64,000 nt of DNA. Origin: Magnetospirillum sp. UT-4. Lineage in GTDB: Bacteria; Pseudomonadota; Alphaproteobacteria; Rhodospirillales; Magnetospirillaceae. Below the pieces are notes generated by a model, which saw only the letters and a program-made list of their open reading frames with translations, did not search any database and was not told the DNA's origin. A program made the position numbers and the translations under genes. How positions within the stretch are numbered: position 1 is the first letter of the stretch; every line of letters begins with the position of its first letter. Shown here piece by piece: positions 1-9,340 of the stretch. Location of the stretch: assembly GCF_902729435.1 (NCBI RefSeq), contig NZ_CACVCG010000038.1, forward strand, positions 1-64,000, in the 5' to 3' direction.

Positions 1-69
1 ATCACCGTCCATCCGCGCGCGCCGTCAGGCGCCCGGGTTCATCCGTGTTGCTGAAATCCTAACCCCCCC
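1..69. repeat. Fragment of a dispersed ATCCGTGTTGCT intergenic repeat at the window edge
   Basis: This stretch holds no gene. It contains a TTCATCCGTGTTGCT string that closely matches the right arm of the palindromic repeat at 51399-51504 (CCATCCGTGTTGCT). It therefore looks like one arm of the same dispersed intergenic repeat family, cut by the window edge. A run of C residues follows at about 63-70. Confidence 0.45.
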
Positions 70-939
70 CTACAACCTCTCCCCCTCCGCATCATGCCCC
101 CGATACCGCCGCTTCGCCGCCGCCTGGGATGACACCGCGTAGCAATAGGCGCAGCCCATGGGGCAGGTGTCGTAGGCGCCGATGTCGCGGGATTCATGAC
201 AGGCGCAGTCGGGGCGGTTGCCCTTGATCTTGGCGTTGATGGTGCGCTCCAGGCCCCAGCCGGCGGCGACGTCCTCCAGCCTTTGGGCGTCGATGCAGGC
301 GGCCAGGGTCGTTCCGTCCACGCAATAATCCGCCTGGGAACACAGGGTCAGGCGCATCCCGGCGGCCTGCGCCCCTTCGGCCAGCCGCCCGGCCAGGGCG
401 CGCTTCTCGTCGTCGGGCGGGTCGCTCCACGCCACGCCGGCGTCCTTCAGGTTGCGGATGCTTTTCTTGTACAGGGTGGCGAAGGAGATGACGCATTCGT
501 CCACCGCGCCGGCCAGGGCCTCGGCCAGGCGGGTGAAGGTCTCCAGCTGGGCCTCGGCCGGGGCGGAGTCGGTGAGCAGGATGGGGTCGAACCGCCACAC
601 CACTGCGCGCGGCCCGAACTCGGCGGCCAGCGCCCGCATGGAGCGCACCGCCCGCGCCGGCTCGGGCGTCGAGGGCTCGACGGCTCGGCCGCCGCCGGTC
701 ACGGTGTGGCTGACCACGAAGGGCAGGCCGGCGGCGCGGACCTCGCGCAGGGCGTCGACAAAGGGCTCGGCGTTCCTGGTCCAGAACACGAAACCGTCGA
801 TGCCGTCCCGCAGCGGCACCACCGACTCCGGCCCGCCATAGGGGTTGGCGACGCGGGCGAAGCCGGCGCGGAAGCGGTTGCGGAACCAGGCGCCGTAGAA
901 GGCGGGAATGTCGGTGCGGTAGCTGGCGGAAACGATCAT
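70..939 (-). CDS. DUF1848 family protein (putative Fe-S protein)
   Basis: A 289-residue protein beginning MIVSASYRTDIPAFYG, which matches the start of the DUF1848 family. That family is uncharacterised but often described as radical-SAM-like. The C-terminal 40 residues hold a cysteine cluster: CAC, then CPMGCAYCYA, the latter with Cx3Cx2C spacing that could ligate a 4Fe-4S cluster. The Cx3Cx2C sits at the C-terminus, unlike classical radical SAM enzymes where it is N-terminal. I chose the ATG at 939. An in-frame TTG at 948 would add three residues but has its GGAA only two bases upstream. The gene is transcribed away from dnaK and shares that intergenic region. Function and substrate are unknown. 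Confidence 0.8.
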   Translation of the reverse strand: MIVSASYRTDIPAFYGAWFRNRFRAGFARVANPYGGPESVVPLRDGIDGFVFWTRNAEPFVDALREVRAAGLPFVVSHTVTGGGRAVEPSTPEPARAVRSMRALAAEFGPRAVVWRFDPILLTDSAPAEAQLETFTRLAEALAGAVDECVISFATLYKKSIRNLKDAGVAWSDPPDDEKRALAGRLAEGAQAAGMRLTLCSQADYCVDGTTLAACIDAQRLEDVAAGWGLERTINAKIKGNRPDCACHESRDIGAYDTCPMGCAYCYAVSSQAAAKRRYRGHDAEGERL

Positions 940-971
940 GCCATCCAATTCCGGTGGCGGGCGCCCCGAGA

Positions 972-999
972 GTTGCAGGCCCCCGGCCCCACCCTATAT
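972..999 (+). promoter_or_regulatory. Putative heat-shock (RpoH-type) promoter of dnaKJ
   Basis: GTTGCA at 972-977 and CTATAT at 994-999 are separated by 16 bases and lie about 120 bases before the dnaK ATG. CTATAT as the -10 and a TTG-containing -35 fit the form of alphaproteobacterial RpoH promoters, which is what dnaK would be expected to use. The -35 match is weak. No CIRCE inverted repeat is visible, so HrcA control is unlikely here. Confidence 0.45.
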
Positions 1000-1119
1000 A
1001 ACGCCGGTGGGCGCGAGGCGCCTCATCAGCTTGGTTGATCCATTTTCACCCTTCCGGGGGTCCCGGCGGTTGCCGCGAGTTCCAGGACCGCTGGGGCCGG
1101 CCAAAGTCAAGAGGAAGAC

Positions 1120-3039
<1,920 letters not shown>

Positions 3040-3072
3040 GGTAGGGGCTGCCAGCCTTGAGATGTGCCATCG

Positions 3073-3106
3073 CCGCCCCGGAGGAAGCGATCCTTCCCCG
3101 GGGCGG
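3073..3106 (+). other. Stem-loop in the dnaK-dnaJ intergenic transcript
   Basis: CCGCCCCGG (3073-3081) pairs perfectly with CCGGGGCGG (3098-3106), and GGAAG (3083-3087) continues the stem with CTTCC (3093-3097). Only a bulged A and a 5-base loop remain unpaired, giving about 14 base pairs, nearly all GC. No U-tract follows, so it is not a canonical terminator. It more likely slows or processes the transcript and lowers dnaJ relative to dnaK. That role is inference. Confidence 0.7.
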
Positions 3107-3135
3107 TCGTCCGTGACCAGGCCAATCGAGACCGC

Positions 3136-4272
3136 ATGAGCAAGCGCGACTACTACGAGACCCTCGGCGTCGAACGCGGCGCCTCGGCGGACGATCTCAA
3201 GAAGGCCTACCGCAAGCTGGCCATGCAGTACCATCCGGACCGCAATCCGGATGACCCGACGGCGGCCGAGAAGTTCAAGGAGATCAACGAGGCCTACGAC
3301 GTCCTCAAGGACGACCAGAAGCGCGCCGCCTATGACCGCTTCGGCCATGCCGCCTTCGAGGGCGGCGGCGGCGGGCGCCCGGGCGGCTTCGAATTCTCGG
3401 GCGGCTTCTCGGACCTGTTCGAGGAGATGTTCGGCGACTTCATGGGCGGCGGCCGGCGCGGCCAGGCCTCGGGCCGCGGCAACGACCTGCGCTACAACAT
3501 GGAAATCAGCCTGGAGGAGGCCTTCGCCGGCAAGGCCGCCACCATCACCGTGCCCTCCTCGGCCCAGTGCGAGTCGTGCAACGGCACTGGCGGCAAGGAC
3601 GGCTCGCAGCCGGTCGCCTGCCCCACCTGCCACGGCGCCGGCAAGGTCCGCGCCCAGCAGGGCTTCTTCACCATCGAACGCACCTGCCCGGCCTGCCAGG
3701 GCATGGGCCGCGTCATCAAGGACCCCTGCCGCACCTGCGGCGGCCAGGGCCGGGTGCGCAAGGACAAGACCCTGTCGGTCAACATCCCGGCCGGGGTCGA
3801 GGACGGCACCCGCATCCGCTTGGGCGGAGAGGGCGAGGCCGGCATGCGCGGCGCCCCGGCGGGCGACCTCTACCTGTTCCTGACGGTCAAGCCGCACCGC
3901 CTGTTCCAGCGCGACGGCGCCAACATCTATTGCCGCGTCCCCATCCCCATGGTCACCGCGGCCCTGGGCGGCACCATCGAGGTCCCCACCATCGAGGGCA
4001 CCCTGACCAAGGTCACCATCCCGCCGGGCACCCAGCCGGGCAACCAGTTCCGCCTCAAATCCAAGGGCATGAGCGTGCTGCGCAGCCCGGCCCGCGGCGA
4101 CATGTTCATCCAGGCCATGGTCGAAACCCCGGTCCGCCTGACCCCGCGCCAGGAGGAACTGCTGCGCGAGTTCGAAAAAGCCGGCGACACCACCGAAGCC
4201 GGCCGCCACAGCCCCGAAAGCCACGGCTTCTTCGCCAAGGTGAAGGAGCTGTGGAAGGATCTGACGGAGTAG
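3136..4272 (+). CDS. dnaJ: Chaperone protein DnaJ (Hsp40)
   Basis: A 378-residue type I Hsp40 that delivers clients to DnaK and stimulates its ATPase. The J domain starts [15 protein letters not shown] and has the HPD triad in YHPDRNPD. A Gly/Phe-rich linker follows (residues about 75-120). The zinc-binding region contains four CxxCxGxG repeats: [24 protein letters not shown] and CRTCGGQG. The open frame extends 24 codons upstream, but the ATG at 3136 matches the conserved N-terminus. It is co-oriented with dnaK and ends 9 bases from the stop of the convergent peptidase-like gene. Confidence 0.98.
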   Translation: MSKRDYYETLGVERGASADDLKKAYRKLAMQYHPDRNPDDPTAAEKFKEINEAYDVLKDDQKRAAYDRFGHAAFEGGGGGRPGGFEFSGGFSDLFEEMFGDFMGGGRRGQASGRGNDLRYNMEISLEEAFAGKAATITVPSSAQCESCNGTGGKDGSQPVACPTCHGAGKVRAQQGFFTIERTCPACQGMGRVIKDPCRTCGGQGRVRKDKTLSVNIPAGVEDGTRIRLGGEGEAGMRGAPAGDLYLFLTVKPHRLFQRDGANIYCRVPIPMVTAALGGTIEVPTIEGTLTKVTIPPGTQPGNQFRLKSKGMSVLRSPARGDMFIQAMVETPVRLTPRQEELLREFEKAGDTTEAGRHSPESHGFFAKVKELWKDLTE

Positions 4273-4281
4273 GGCGTACCG

Positions 4282-5823
4282 TCACCATTCCGGCTTTGGA
4301 AACGAATAGCTCTCGCCCGCCAAGTCCCGTTGGGGTGTGCCCTTACCGTAGGGAAACATGAGGCCAGGAATTGCGGTGATAAGACCTGCATATTCCGGGC
4401 TGGCCGAAGTGGCGTCGATCACAACGTGTCCAACCATAGGGGCGGTTAACGGCTCGATACCTGCCGTCTTCGGGCGCATCTCGCTGACCCAGACATAGCG
4501 AGGCAAGGCAGTCAGGAGTATCTCCTTGCGCCAAGTGGGGGGCATACCCTTGGCGCGGGCGATTGATCGCTTGTAGCTCTCCCCCGTGGTCAGATAGGTG
4601 CGCACCATGAGGCCTTCATTAACCCATGCGGCGGCGTCGGAAAGAGCCTTGAGCTTAGAGCCGGCGCCACCGTTCTGGGCTATGGCGCTGCGGAACAGGC
4701 CTGCCGCCGCAGTCTCGGCCTTCTCGCCGGGAAGGAACACCTTGCTCGGCAGCGCGATTATCATACTGCTGAAATTGTCCTCTACCGTCAGGCAGCGGCG
4801 CGTACCGTCCGTCACAGTATTCAGGGCATCCGGGTCATTGGGATCGGCATCGCTTGCCCGCGCATAGAGGCGAAGGTAGCAGCCCCGCTGGTCATCATGA
4901 ACAAGGAACGACCGTACACAGTCGCCGACGGACCTCGCGGAGGCGGGCATGTGCGGATGGAACTCCATGCCGACCACCGTGACCGCATGGCCGACCGGTT
5001 CACCGAGGTCAAGCCCGAGGACCGGCGGTATGCCGGAGTCCACGTAGCGGGCGACTATTTCGATCGGCCTGACCGCATCGGATTTCACCGCAAACGTCTG
5101 TGGTTGATATCCCATCCGCCGGAATGCGCGAGCGATATGGTCGAGCCGAAGACCATCGGCACCGGCCGGCAGGCCCGTACTCAGCGAGGCATCGATGGGG
5201 TCGGTTGCGAAGCGGGTGATGTCGGCGACCGAATGCCAGCCTTCGCGCCGGAGACAGTGGTTGTAGCGGCCGGCCATCCACATCGCTGCCTGCGCGCAGG
5301 CGCCGACCTTGGCATCCTGTTGGATGAATGGCATGCATTCAATTTTCATGCGCTGGCCAAGCAGGTTCGCCTCGTGAGGGGACACCAGGACTGTTCGCGG
5401 AACCCCAGGCTTCTGGGGCGGCGGCCGGAGGTTGGTGCGCCCGAGCGGGGCGTGCTGTAGCGGCCGCAGAACGATGAAGCCGAGATAGGACTCTATTCCG
5501 TCCTCGCCCACGACTTCCGCCCAGCGCCACATTTCGGTCTGGTGCGGCCTGAGACGCTCGGCGACGTCCAGAGCGAAGAAATGCATGCGACGGCATTCCT
5601 TCGTGTTGCTTCGAAATGTGTGAGCGTAGAAGGCTGAGAAATCATGCGAGAAATCTTTATCGAGGTATCCCATTTCAAGCACGCAGCTACGGACGCCCAA
5701 GGTGCGAAGATGGTCACACACCCGTTTTGTGGCTGCGTCCAGCTTAATATCGGCCTTATCTCTGAGGAAGTTCTCGATGGAATTACCATCACTGATGGAA
5801 GTCCATCGCACACTTGTGCCCAT
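4282..5823 (-). CDS. Uncharacterised protein with a papain/C39-like cysteine peptidase signature
   Basis: A 513-residue protein I cannot assign to a named family. The central part looks like a papain-fold or C39-like peptidase core. Cys176 lies in GACAQAAMWM with Gln168/Gln169 just ahead as a possible oxyanion residue. His279 lies in GHAVTVVG, and Asp310/Asp311 follow in FLVHDDQRG. The N-terminal 150 residues contain a distinctive segment, YLGFIVLRPL...GRT. There is no signal peptide and no obvious membrane helix, so it is probably cytoplasmic. Base composition is clearly lower in GC (about 55-60% by eye) than the neighbours, suggesting transfer. The stop is 9 bases from dnaJ (convergent). 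The start lies 15 bases after the small gene at 5839-6018, which makes a two-gene unit. The peptidase call is from motif spacing only. An amidase or transglutaminase-like activity, or an effector role, is also possible. Confidence 0.6.
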   Translation of the reverse strand: MGTSVRWTSISDGNSIENFLRDKADIKLDAATKRVCDHLRTLGVRSCVLEMGYLDKDFSHDFSAFYAHTFRSNTKECRRMHFFALDVAERLRPHQTEMWRWAEVVGEDGIESYLGFIVLRPLQHAPLGRTNLRPPPQKPGVPRTVLVSPHEANLLGQRMKIECMPFIQQDAKVGACAQAAMWMAGRYNHCLRREGWHSVADITRFATDPIDASLSTGLPAGADGLRLDHIARAFRRMGYQPQTFAVKSDAVRPIEIVARYVDSGIPPVLGLDLGEPVGHAVTVVGMEFHPHMPASARSVGDCVRSFLVHDDQRGCYLRLYARASDADPNDPDALNTVTDGTRRCLTVEDNFSSMIIALPSKVFLPGEKAETAAAGLFRSAIAQNGGAGSKLKALSDAAAWVNEGLMVRTYLTTGESYKRSIARAKGMPPTWRKEILLTALPRYVWVSEMRPKTAGIEPLTAPMVGHVVIDATSASPEYAGLITAIPGLMFPYGKGTPQRDLAGESYSFPKPEW

Positions 5824-5838
5824 GCCGGCCCCTGCTTT

Positions 5839-6018
5839 CTAGCGCAGAGCCAGAGATGTGCTTTTTAGCACGGTTTCCTGCAGACTCTTGTCGATTGCTC
5901 GCAACTCATCCAGCGCGGTCTCGTCTATCTGCCACGAAAAGCTGATTTCGTTCAACGTCGCCTCTTGGTCGATAGCGGCGGAGTCGCTCGTGGACGCCTC
6001 AAGTACGAAATCGGCCAT
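5839..6018 (-). CDS. Small acidic protein encoded upstream of the peptidase-like gene
   Basis: A 59-codon frame starting MADFVLEAST and ending LKSTSLALR, followed by TAG. It is acidic, has no cysteine and has a probably helical C-terminal half (about residues 33-52). It lies on the same strand as the 513-residue gene and 15 bases ahead of it, with AGCAGGGG ahead of the next ATG, so the two are almost certainly co-transcribed. I do not recognise it. Given its partner, it could be a peptidase substrate or precursor, an inhibitor/immunity protein, or an adaptor. None of these is shown by the sequence. No double-glycine leader motif is present. Confidence 0.55.
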   Translation of the reverse strand: MADFVLEASTSDSAAIDQEATLNEISFSWQIDETALDELRAIDKSLQETVLKSTSLALR

Positions 6019-6076
6019 TCACCAATCCTTGTCGCAGAATCACAACCAAATATATGCATAACGCTTCCGAGGCGTG

Positions 6077-6106
6077 CGCTTAGCACAGGGTACTGGTCTG
6101 AGTCAA
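6077..6106 (-). promoter_or_regulatory. Possible promoter of the small-gene/peptidase unit
   Basis: Read on the minus strand, TTGACT (6106-6101) is five of six bases to the -35 consensus. It is followed after 18 bases by TAAGCG (6082-6077), a poor -10. The predicted start would be about 50 bases before the ATG at 6018. This is the best candidate in the gap but is weak. An AT-rich TATATT lies closer to the gene without a good -35. Confidence 0.3.
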
Positions 6107-6193
6107 CAAGCGCAAGCCGGATTGGGAGCCCACCGCCCTTTGTTTTTGCAGGACACCTAGGCTCCCATGCCGTCGGCCTGCGTTGGCCGGGGC

Positions 6194-6231
6194 TTGGAAT
6201 TCAGGTCGATATGCGCATATCCTATGCGCAT
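6194..6231 (+). promoter_or_regulatory. ccdAB promoter with two palindromic operator sites
   Basis: TTGGAA (6194-6199) and TATCCT (6218-6223), 18 bases apart, form a plausible promoter. Two copies of the perfect palindrome ATGCGCAT (6211-6218 and 6224-6231) flank the -10 with centres 13 bp apart, the first extended to TATGCGCATA. Paired short palindromes over the promoter are what a ribbon-helix-helix antitoxin such as CcdA would bind for autoregulation. The repeats are directly visible. Their use as CcdA operators is inference. Confidence 0.6.
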
Positions 6232-6249
6232 GACCCATGGGGATGTGCC

Positions 6250-6495
6250 ATGAACGCCCTGTTCGATCCCAAGGCTCCGCGCAAGGCCTGCAACGTCAGC
6301 GTCAACGAGGATTTGCTGGCCCAGGCCAAGGCGCTGGGCATCAACCTCAGCCAGACCCTGGAGAAGGAGCTGGCGCGGCTGGTGCGCGAGGCCAAGGCCA
6401 AGGCCTGGTACGAGGAGAACAAGGAGGCCATCGAGAGCCAGAATCGTTGGCTGGAGAAGCATGGCCTGTGGAGCGACGGGCTGCGAATGTTCTGA
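6250..6495 (+). CDS. ccdA: CcdA-family antitoxin
   Basis: An 81-residue antitoxin. The N-terminal half (CNVSVNEDLLAQAKALGINLS) is the ribbon-helix-helix DNA-binding part. The C-terminal half (WYEENKEAIESQNRWLEKHG) matches the toxin-binding tail of F-plasmid CcdA, where the equivalent reads WKAENQEGMAEVARFIEMNG. I chose the ATG at 6250 because it starts the conserved region. The open frame runs much further upstream with no homology. The stop overlaps the ccdB start in TGATG, so toxin and antitoxin are translationally coupled. The module lies between the peptidase cassette and dapB. Confidence 0.9.
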   Translation: MNALFDPKAPRKACNVSVNEDLLAQAKALGINLSQTLEKELARLVREAKAKAWYEENKEAIESQNRWLEKHGLWSDGLRMF

Positions 6496-6791
6496 TGCGC
6501 CAGTTCGACGTCTATCGCCCGCGATCCGGGCCGCACCTCCTGATCCTTCAGGATGATTCAATCAACCATTTCAATGCCGTCGTGGCAGCCCCGCTTTATC
6601 CCGCGGACGACTGGGAGAGGCCGATGCGCCACCTTCAGCCGATCTTCGATCTGGACGGCCAGAGCTATGTGCTGGTGACCAACCTGCTTGCCGCCATTCC
6701 CCGGGCACATTTCACGGACTGCGTCCATTCCCTTGAATCGCACCGCGACGAGATCATCGCCGCCCTCGATTTCCTGTTCACCGGCATCTGA
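6495..6791 (+). CDS. ccdB: CcdB-family gyrase-inhibitor toxin
   Basis: A 98-residue toxin beginning MRQFDVYRPRSG. It shows the usual CcdB pattern, with LYPADDW and LQPIFDLDGQSYVLVTNLLAAIP in the middle and a C-terminal helix, LESHRDEIIAALDFLFTGI. CcdB of F acts on GyrA through its last residues Trp-Gly-Ile. Here the end is Thr-Gly-Ile, so the key Trp is replaced. The protein may therefore be a weakened gyrase poison, or this may be the normal form in chromosomal homologues. Length and overlap with ccdA indicate an intact module. dapB starts 17 bases downstream. Confidence 0.88.
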   Translation: MRQFDVYRPRSGPHLLILQDDSINHFNAVVAAPLYPADDWERPMRHLQPIFDLDGQSYVLVTNLLAAIPRAHFTDCVHSLESHRDEIIAALDFLFTGI

Positions 6792-6808
6792 CAAGAAGGA
6801 CTGAACCA

Positions 6809-7606
6809 ATGAAGATCGGAATCGTCGGCTGCGCCGGGCGCATGGGGCGGATGCTGATGGAGGCGGTGCTGGCGGCCGAGGGCTGCGCCCTGGCCGGCGG
6901 CACCGAGCGCCCCGGTTCGGACGCGGTCGGGCGCGATGCCGGCGAGCTGCTGGGGCGCGGCGACCTGGATGCGCTGATCGGCGACGATCCGCGCCGGCTG
7001 TTCGAGACCTCGGACGCGGTCATCGACTTCACCGCCCCCGCCGCCACCGTGCTGCACGCCGCCCTGGCGGCCGAGACCGGCCGTGTCCTGGTGGTCGGCA
7101 CCACCGGCCTGTCGAAGGACGCCGAGGCCCACCTGCAGGCCGCCGCCGACCGCACCCCGGTGGTCTACGCCCCCAATTTCAGCGTCGGAATCACCCTGCT
7201 GATGGCCCTGACCGAGCGCGCCGCCGCCATCCTGGGCGACGATTACGACATCGAAATCGTCGAGATGCACCATCGCCACAAGGTCGACGCCCCCTCGGGC
7301 ACCGCCCTCGGCCTGGGCCGCGCGGCGGCCAAGGGCCGCGCCGTGGCGCTGGACGGCGTCTGGTGCAAGAGCCGCGACGGCCATACCGGCGCCCGTCCCC
7401 GCGGCGAGATCGGCTTCGCCACCCTGCGCGGCGGCGACGTGGTCGGCGATCACACGGTGATGTTCGCCGCCGAGGGCGAGCGGGTCGAGCTCACCCACAA
7501 GGCCTCCAGCCGCGCCGTCTTCGCCAAGGGCGCGGTGCGCGCCGCCCTGTGGGCCCACGGCAAGCCGCCGGGCCTCTACACCATGCGCGACGTGCTGGGA
7601 CTGTAG
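6809..7606 (+). CDS. dapB: 4-hydroxy-tetrahydrodipicolinate reductase
   Basis: A 265-residue enzyme of the diaminopimelate/lysine pathway that reduces HTPA to tetrahydrodipicolinate with NAD(P)H, feeding lysine and peptidoglycan. The N-terminal Rossmann fold shows IGIVGCAGRMGRML. The GTTGLS and APNFSVG loops precede the signature EMHHRHKVDAPSGTAL with the catalytic His and Lys. The length is normal. AGAAGGA lies ahead of the ATG. The gene directly follows ccdB, and in related genomes dapB is often near dnaKJ, so the 4.3-6.8 kb accessory genes look inserted between them. Confidence 0.97.
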   Translation: MKIGIVGCAGRMGRMLMEAVLAAEGCALAGGTERPGSDAVGRDAGELLGRGDLDALIGDDPRRLFETSDAVIDFTAPAATVLHAALAAETGRVLVVGTTGLSKDAEAHLQAAADRTPVVYAPNFSVGITLLMALTERAAAILGDDYDIEIVEMHHRHKVDAPSGTALGLGRAAAKGRAVALDGVWCKSRDGHTGARPRGEIGFATLRGGDVVGDHTVMFAAEGERVELTHKASSRAVFAKGAVRAALWAHGKPPGLYTMRDVLGL

Positions 7607-7613
7607 GGGCCGC

Positions 7614-7967
7614 TCAGGTGTCGATCCGCCGTCCGCCGGTCAGGCCCAGGACGGCGTAGACCAGGATGGTGGTGCCGGCCAGGCCGATGCCCCAGATCAG
7701 GCCGACCAGCAGCCAGTCCACCGGACCGCCGGCATCGGTGAAGCCCGACAGCGTCACCTTGGCCATCAGCACCAGGGCGGCGACGCCGCCGGCCAGGCCG
7801 GCCAGCTCGGCGCGCACCAGACGGCGGCTGTCGATGCTGCCCTCGCGCAGCAGCACCGTCAGGAAGCCGGCGATGCCGGCCACCGCCAGCGCCACCAGCA
7901 CCCACAGGACGGGGCCCAGCATCTCGTTGAAGACGTAGAAGAACACGATGGGGTCGAAACTGCTCAT
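7614..7967 (-). CDS. DUF5368-like small integral membrane protein
   Basis: A 117-residue protein with three hydrophobic segments (about residues 15-40, 55-70 and 83-108), so almost entirely embedded in the membrane. I recognise the sequence as resembling the DUF5368 family, which often sits beside an FAD oxidoreductase of the sulfide:quinone reductase type, as it does here. It starts 15 bases after the oxidoreductase stop, so the two are co-transcribed. It could anchor or accept electrons for its partner. No function is established. Confidence 0.6.
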   Translation of the reverse strand: MSSFDPIVFFYVFNEMLGPVLWVLVALAVAGIAGFLTVLLREGSIDSRRLVRAELAGLAGGVAALVLMAKVTLSGFTDAGGPVDWLLVGLIWGIGLAGTTILVYAVLGLTGGRRIDT

Positions 7968-7982
7968 GGTTCGTCTCCGTCC

Positions 7983-9299
7983 TCAGGCGTGGCCGCGCAG
8001 CATGGCGAGATAGGTCGGCTTCAGCGCGATGGTCTTCATCACCCAGGTGATCCACAGCTCCTCCAGCGGCGCGATCACACCGGGGAACGAGGGCGTCAGG
8101 TTGTTGTCGTAGTCGAACTCCACCAGCATGGCGCGGCCCAGCCGGGTGATCAGCGGGCACGAGGTGTAGCCGGTGTAGACCGAATCCGAGGTCTTGCCCT
8201 GCAGCTGGGCGACCAGGTGGTCCACCGCCACCGGCACCTGCCACTTGACGCTGGCCGCCGTCTTGCCCTTGGGCACGCCGGCCACGTCGCCGACCGCGAA
8301 GACGTTGGGAAAGCGGGGATGGCGCAGGGTGGCCTTGTCGGCCTCGATCCAGCCATCGGCGGCCCAGGCTCCGCCCTGCCAGGGCAGCGGCGAGGCGCGC
8401 ACCGCTTCGGGCGCCCGCATGGGCGGCACGACGTTGATGAAGTCGTATCCGATCTCCGTCGGACCGGTGGGGGTGCTGAAGGTGGCCACCTTGGCCCCCA
8501 GGTCGATGGCGGTCATGACGTGGTCGTAACGGGTCTGGATGGCGCGGTCGCGGAACAGCATGCGCACCTTCTCGGACACGATGGGCACGCTGAACAGCGC
8601 CTTGTTGTTGGCGGCATAGACCAGCTCGGCCTTGGACCGGTTGCCGCGCCGGCGCAGATAATCGTCGGTGATGAAGGCGTATTTGAGCGGCGCCCCGGCG
8701 CATTTCATCTCGGTGTTGGGGCGCAGGAACAGGCCGCGGCCGCCCTGGTCGGCGAAGCGCGACATGGCCTGCCAGGTGGCGGCCGCCGCGCCCGGGCCGG
8801 CATAGACGCTGCCCAGCCCGTCGCGGCCGATGCGGTCCACCTCCATGCCGGCGACGGCGCCGTAATCCAGCTGCAGGCCGGTGGCGACGATCAGCGCGTC
8901 ATAGCCCACCGACTGGCCGCCTTCGGTCACCACCTTGTTGCCCTCGGGGTCGAATTCGGCGACGCGCTCCTCGATCCACCGGACCGAGGCGGGAAGGTAG
9001 TCGCGGGTGGCCGAGGTGACGTAGCCCTCGGGCTTGAGGCCGCCGGCCACCAGGGTGAAGCCCGGCTGGTAATAGTGCTCCTTGCGGGCGTCGATGATGG
9101 TGATGCGCGCCCCCTCCAGCCGCTCGGCAAGGCGGGAGGCGGCGGCCAGGCCGGCGGCGCCGGCTCCGGCGATGACGATATGGGCGCTGGTGGACACCTT
9201 GGTGGCGGCCTTGGCCCCGGTTCCCGGCAGGGCGGGAAGGGCGGCCAGGCCGGCGGCACCGAGTTTCAGGAAGCGGCGGCGGTCGAGGTGGGTGGTCAT
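7983..9299 (-). CDS. Tat-exported sulfide:quinone oxidoreductase-like flavoprotein
   Basis: A 438-residue FAD protein of the SQR/FCSD family. The first 31 residues are a twin-arginine signal, RRRFLKLGAAG, so export in the folded state is expected. FAD binding is shown by VIAGAGAAGLAAA (residues 42-54) and the later FAVGDVAG. Cys200 in MKCAGAPLK and Cys381 in YTSCPLI correspond to the two redox cysteines of SQR. The third SQR cysteine is not evident. The likely reaction is sulfide oxidation at the membrane with quinone reduction, but a periplasmic variant with another acceptor is possible. A perfect-arm palindrome lies in its promoter region. Confidence 0.8.
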   Translation of the reverse strand: MTTHLDRRRFLKLGAAGLAALPALPGTGAKAATKVSTSAHIVIAGAGAAGLAAASRLAERLEGARITIIDARKEHYYQPGFTLVAGGLKPEGYVTSATRDYLPASVRWIEERVAEFDPEGNKVVTEGGQSVGYDALIVATGLQLDYGAVAGMEVDRIGRDGLGSVYAGPGAAAATWQAMSRFADQGGRGLFLRPNTEMKCAGAPLKYAFITDDYLRRRGNRSKAELVYAANNKALFSVPIVSEKVRMLFRDRAIQTRYDHVMTAIDLGAKVATFSTPTGPTEIGYDFINVVPPMRAPEAVRASPLPWQGGAWAADGWIEADKATLRHPRFPNVFAVGDVAGVPKGKTAASVKWQVPVAVDHLVAQLQGKTSDSVYTGYTSCPLITRLGRAMLVEFDYDNNLTPSFPGVIAPLEELWITWVMKTIALKPTYLAMLRGHA

Positions 9300-9317
9300 G
9301 GGCAGGCTCCGGCCACC

Positions 9318-9333
9318 GGATGCGACTGCATCC
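9318..9333 (-). other. Small hairpin in the leader of the SQR-like gene
   Basis: GGATGC (9318-9323) and GCATCC (9328-9333) form a 6-bp stem with a 4-base loop, 18 bases ahead of the ATG at 9299. It is close to, but does not include, the ribosome-binding region. Significance is uncertain. Confidence 0.35.
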
Positions 9334-9340
9334 TGGTGAC

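Noticed and set aside
1009-1021. RNA thermometer in the dnaK leader (GGCGC-GAG-GCGCC hairpin)
   Set aside because: The hairpin is about 100 bases from the start codon and does not pair with the ribosome-binding site.
3064-3135. Extended DnaJ N-terminus in the upstream in-frame sequence
   Set aside because: The added residues cover the intergenic hairpin and have no homology; ATG 3136 starts the conserved J domain.
5842-6061. Plus-strand open frame opposite the small 59-codon gene
   Set aside because: It lacks a ribosome-binding site and any resemblance to known proteins, whereas the minus-strand frame forms a tight pair with the downstream gene.
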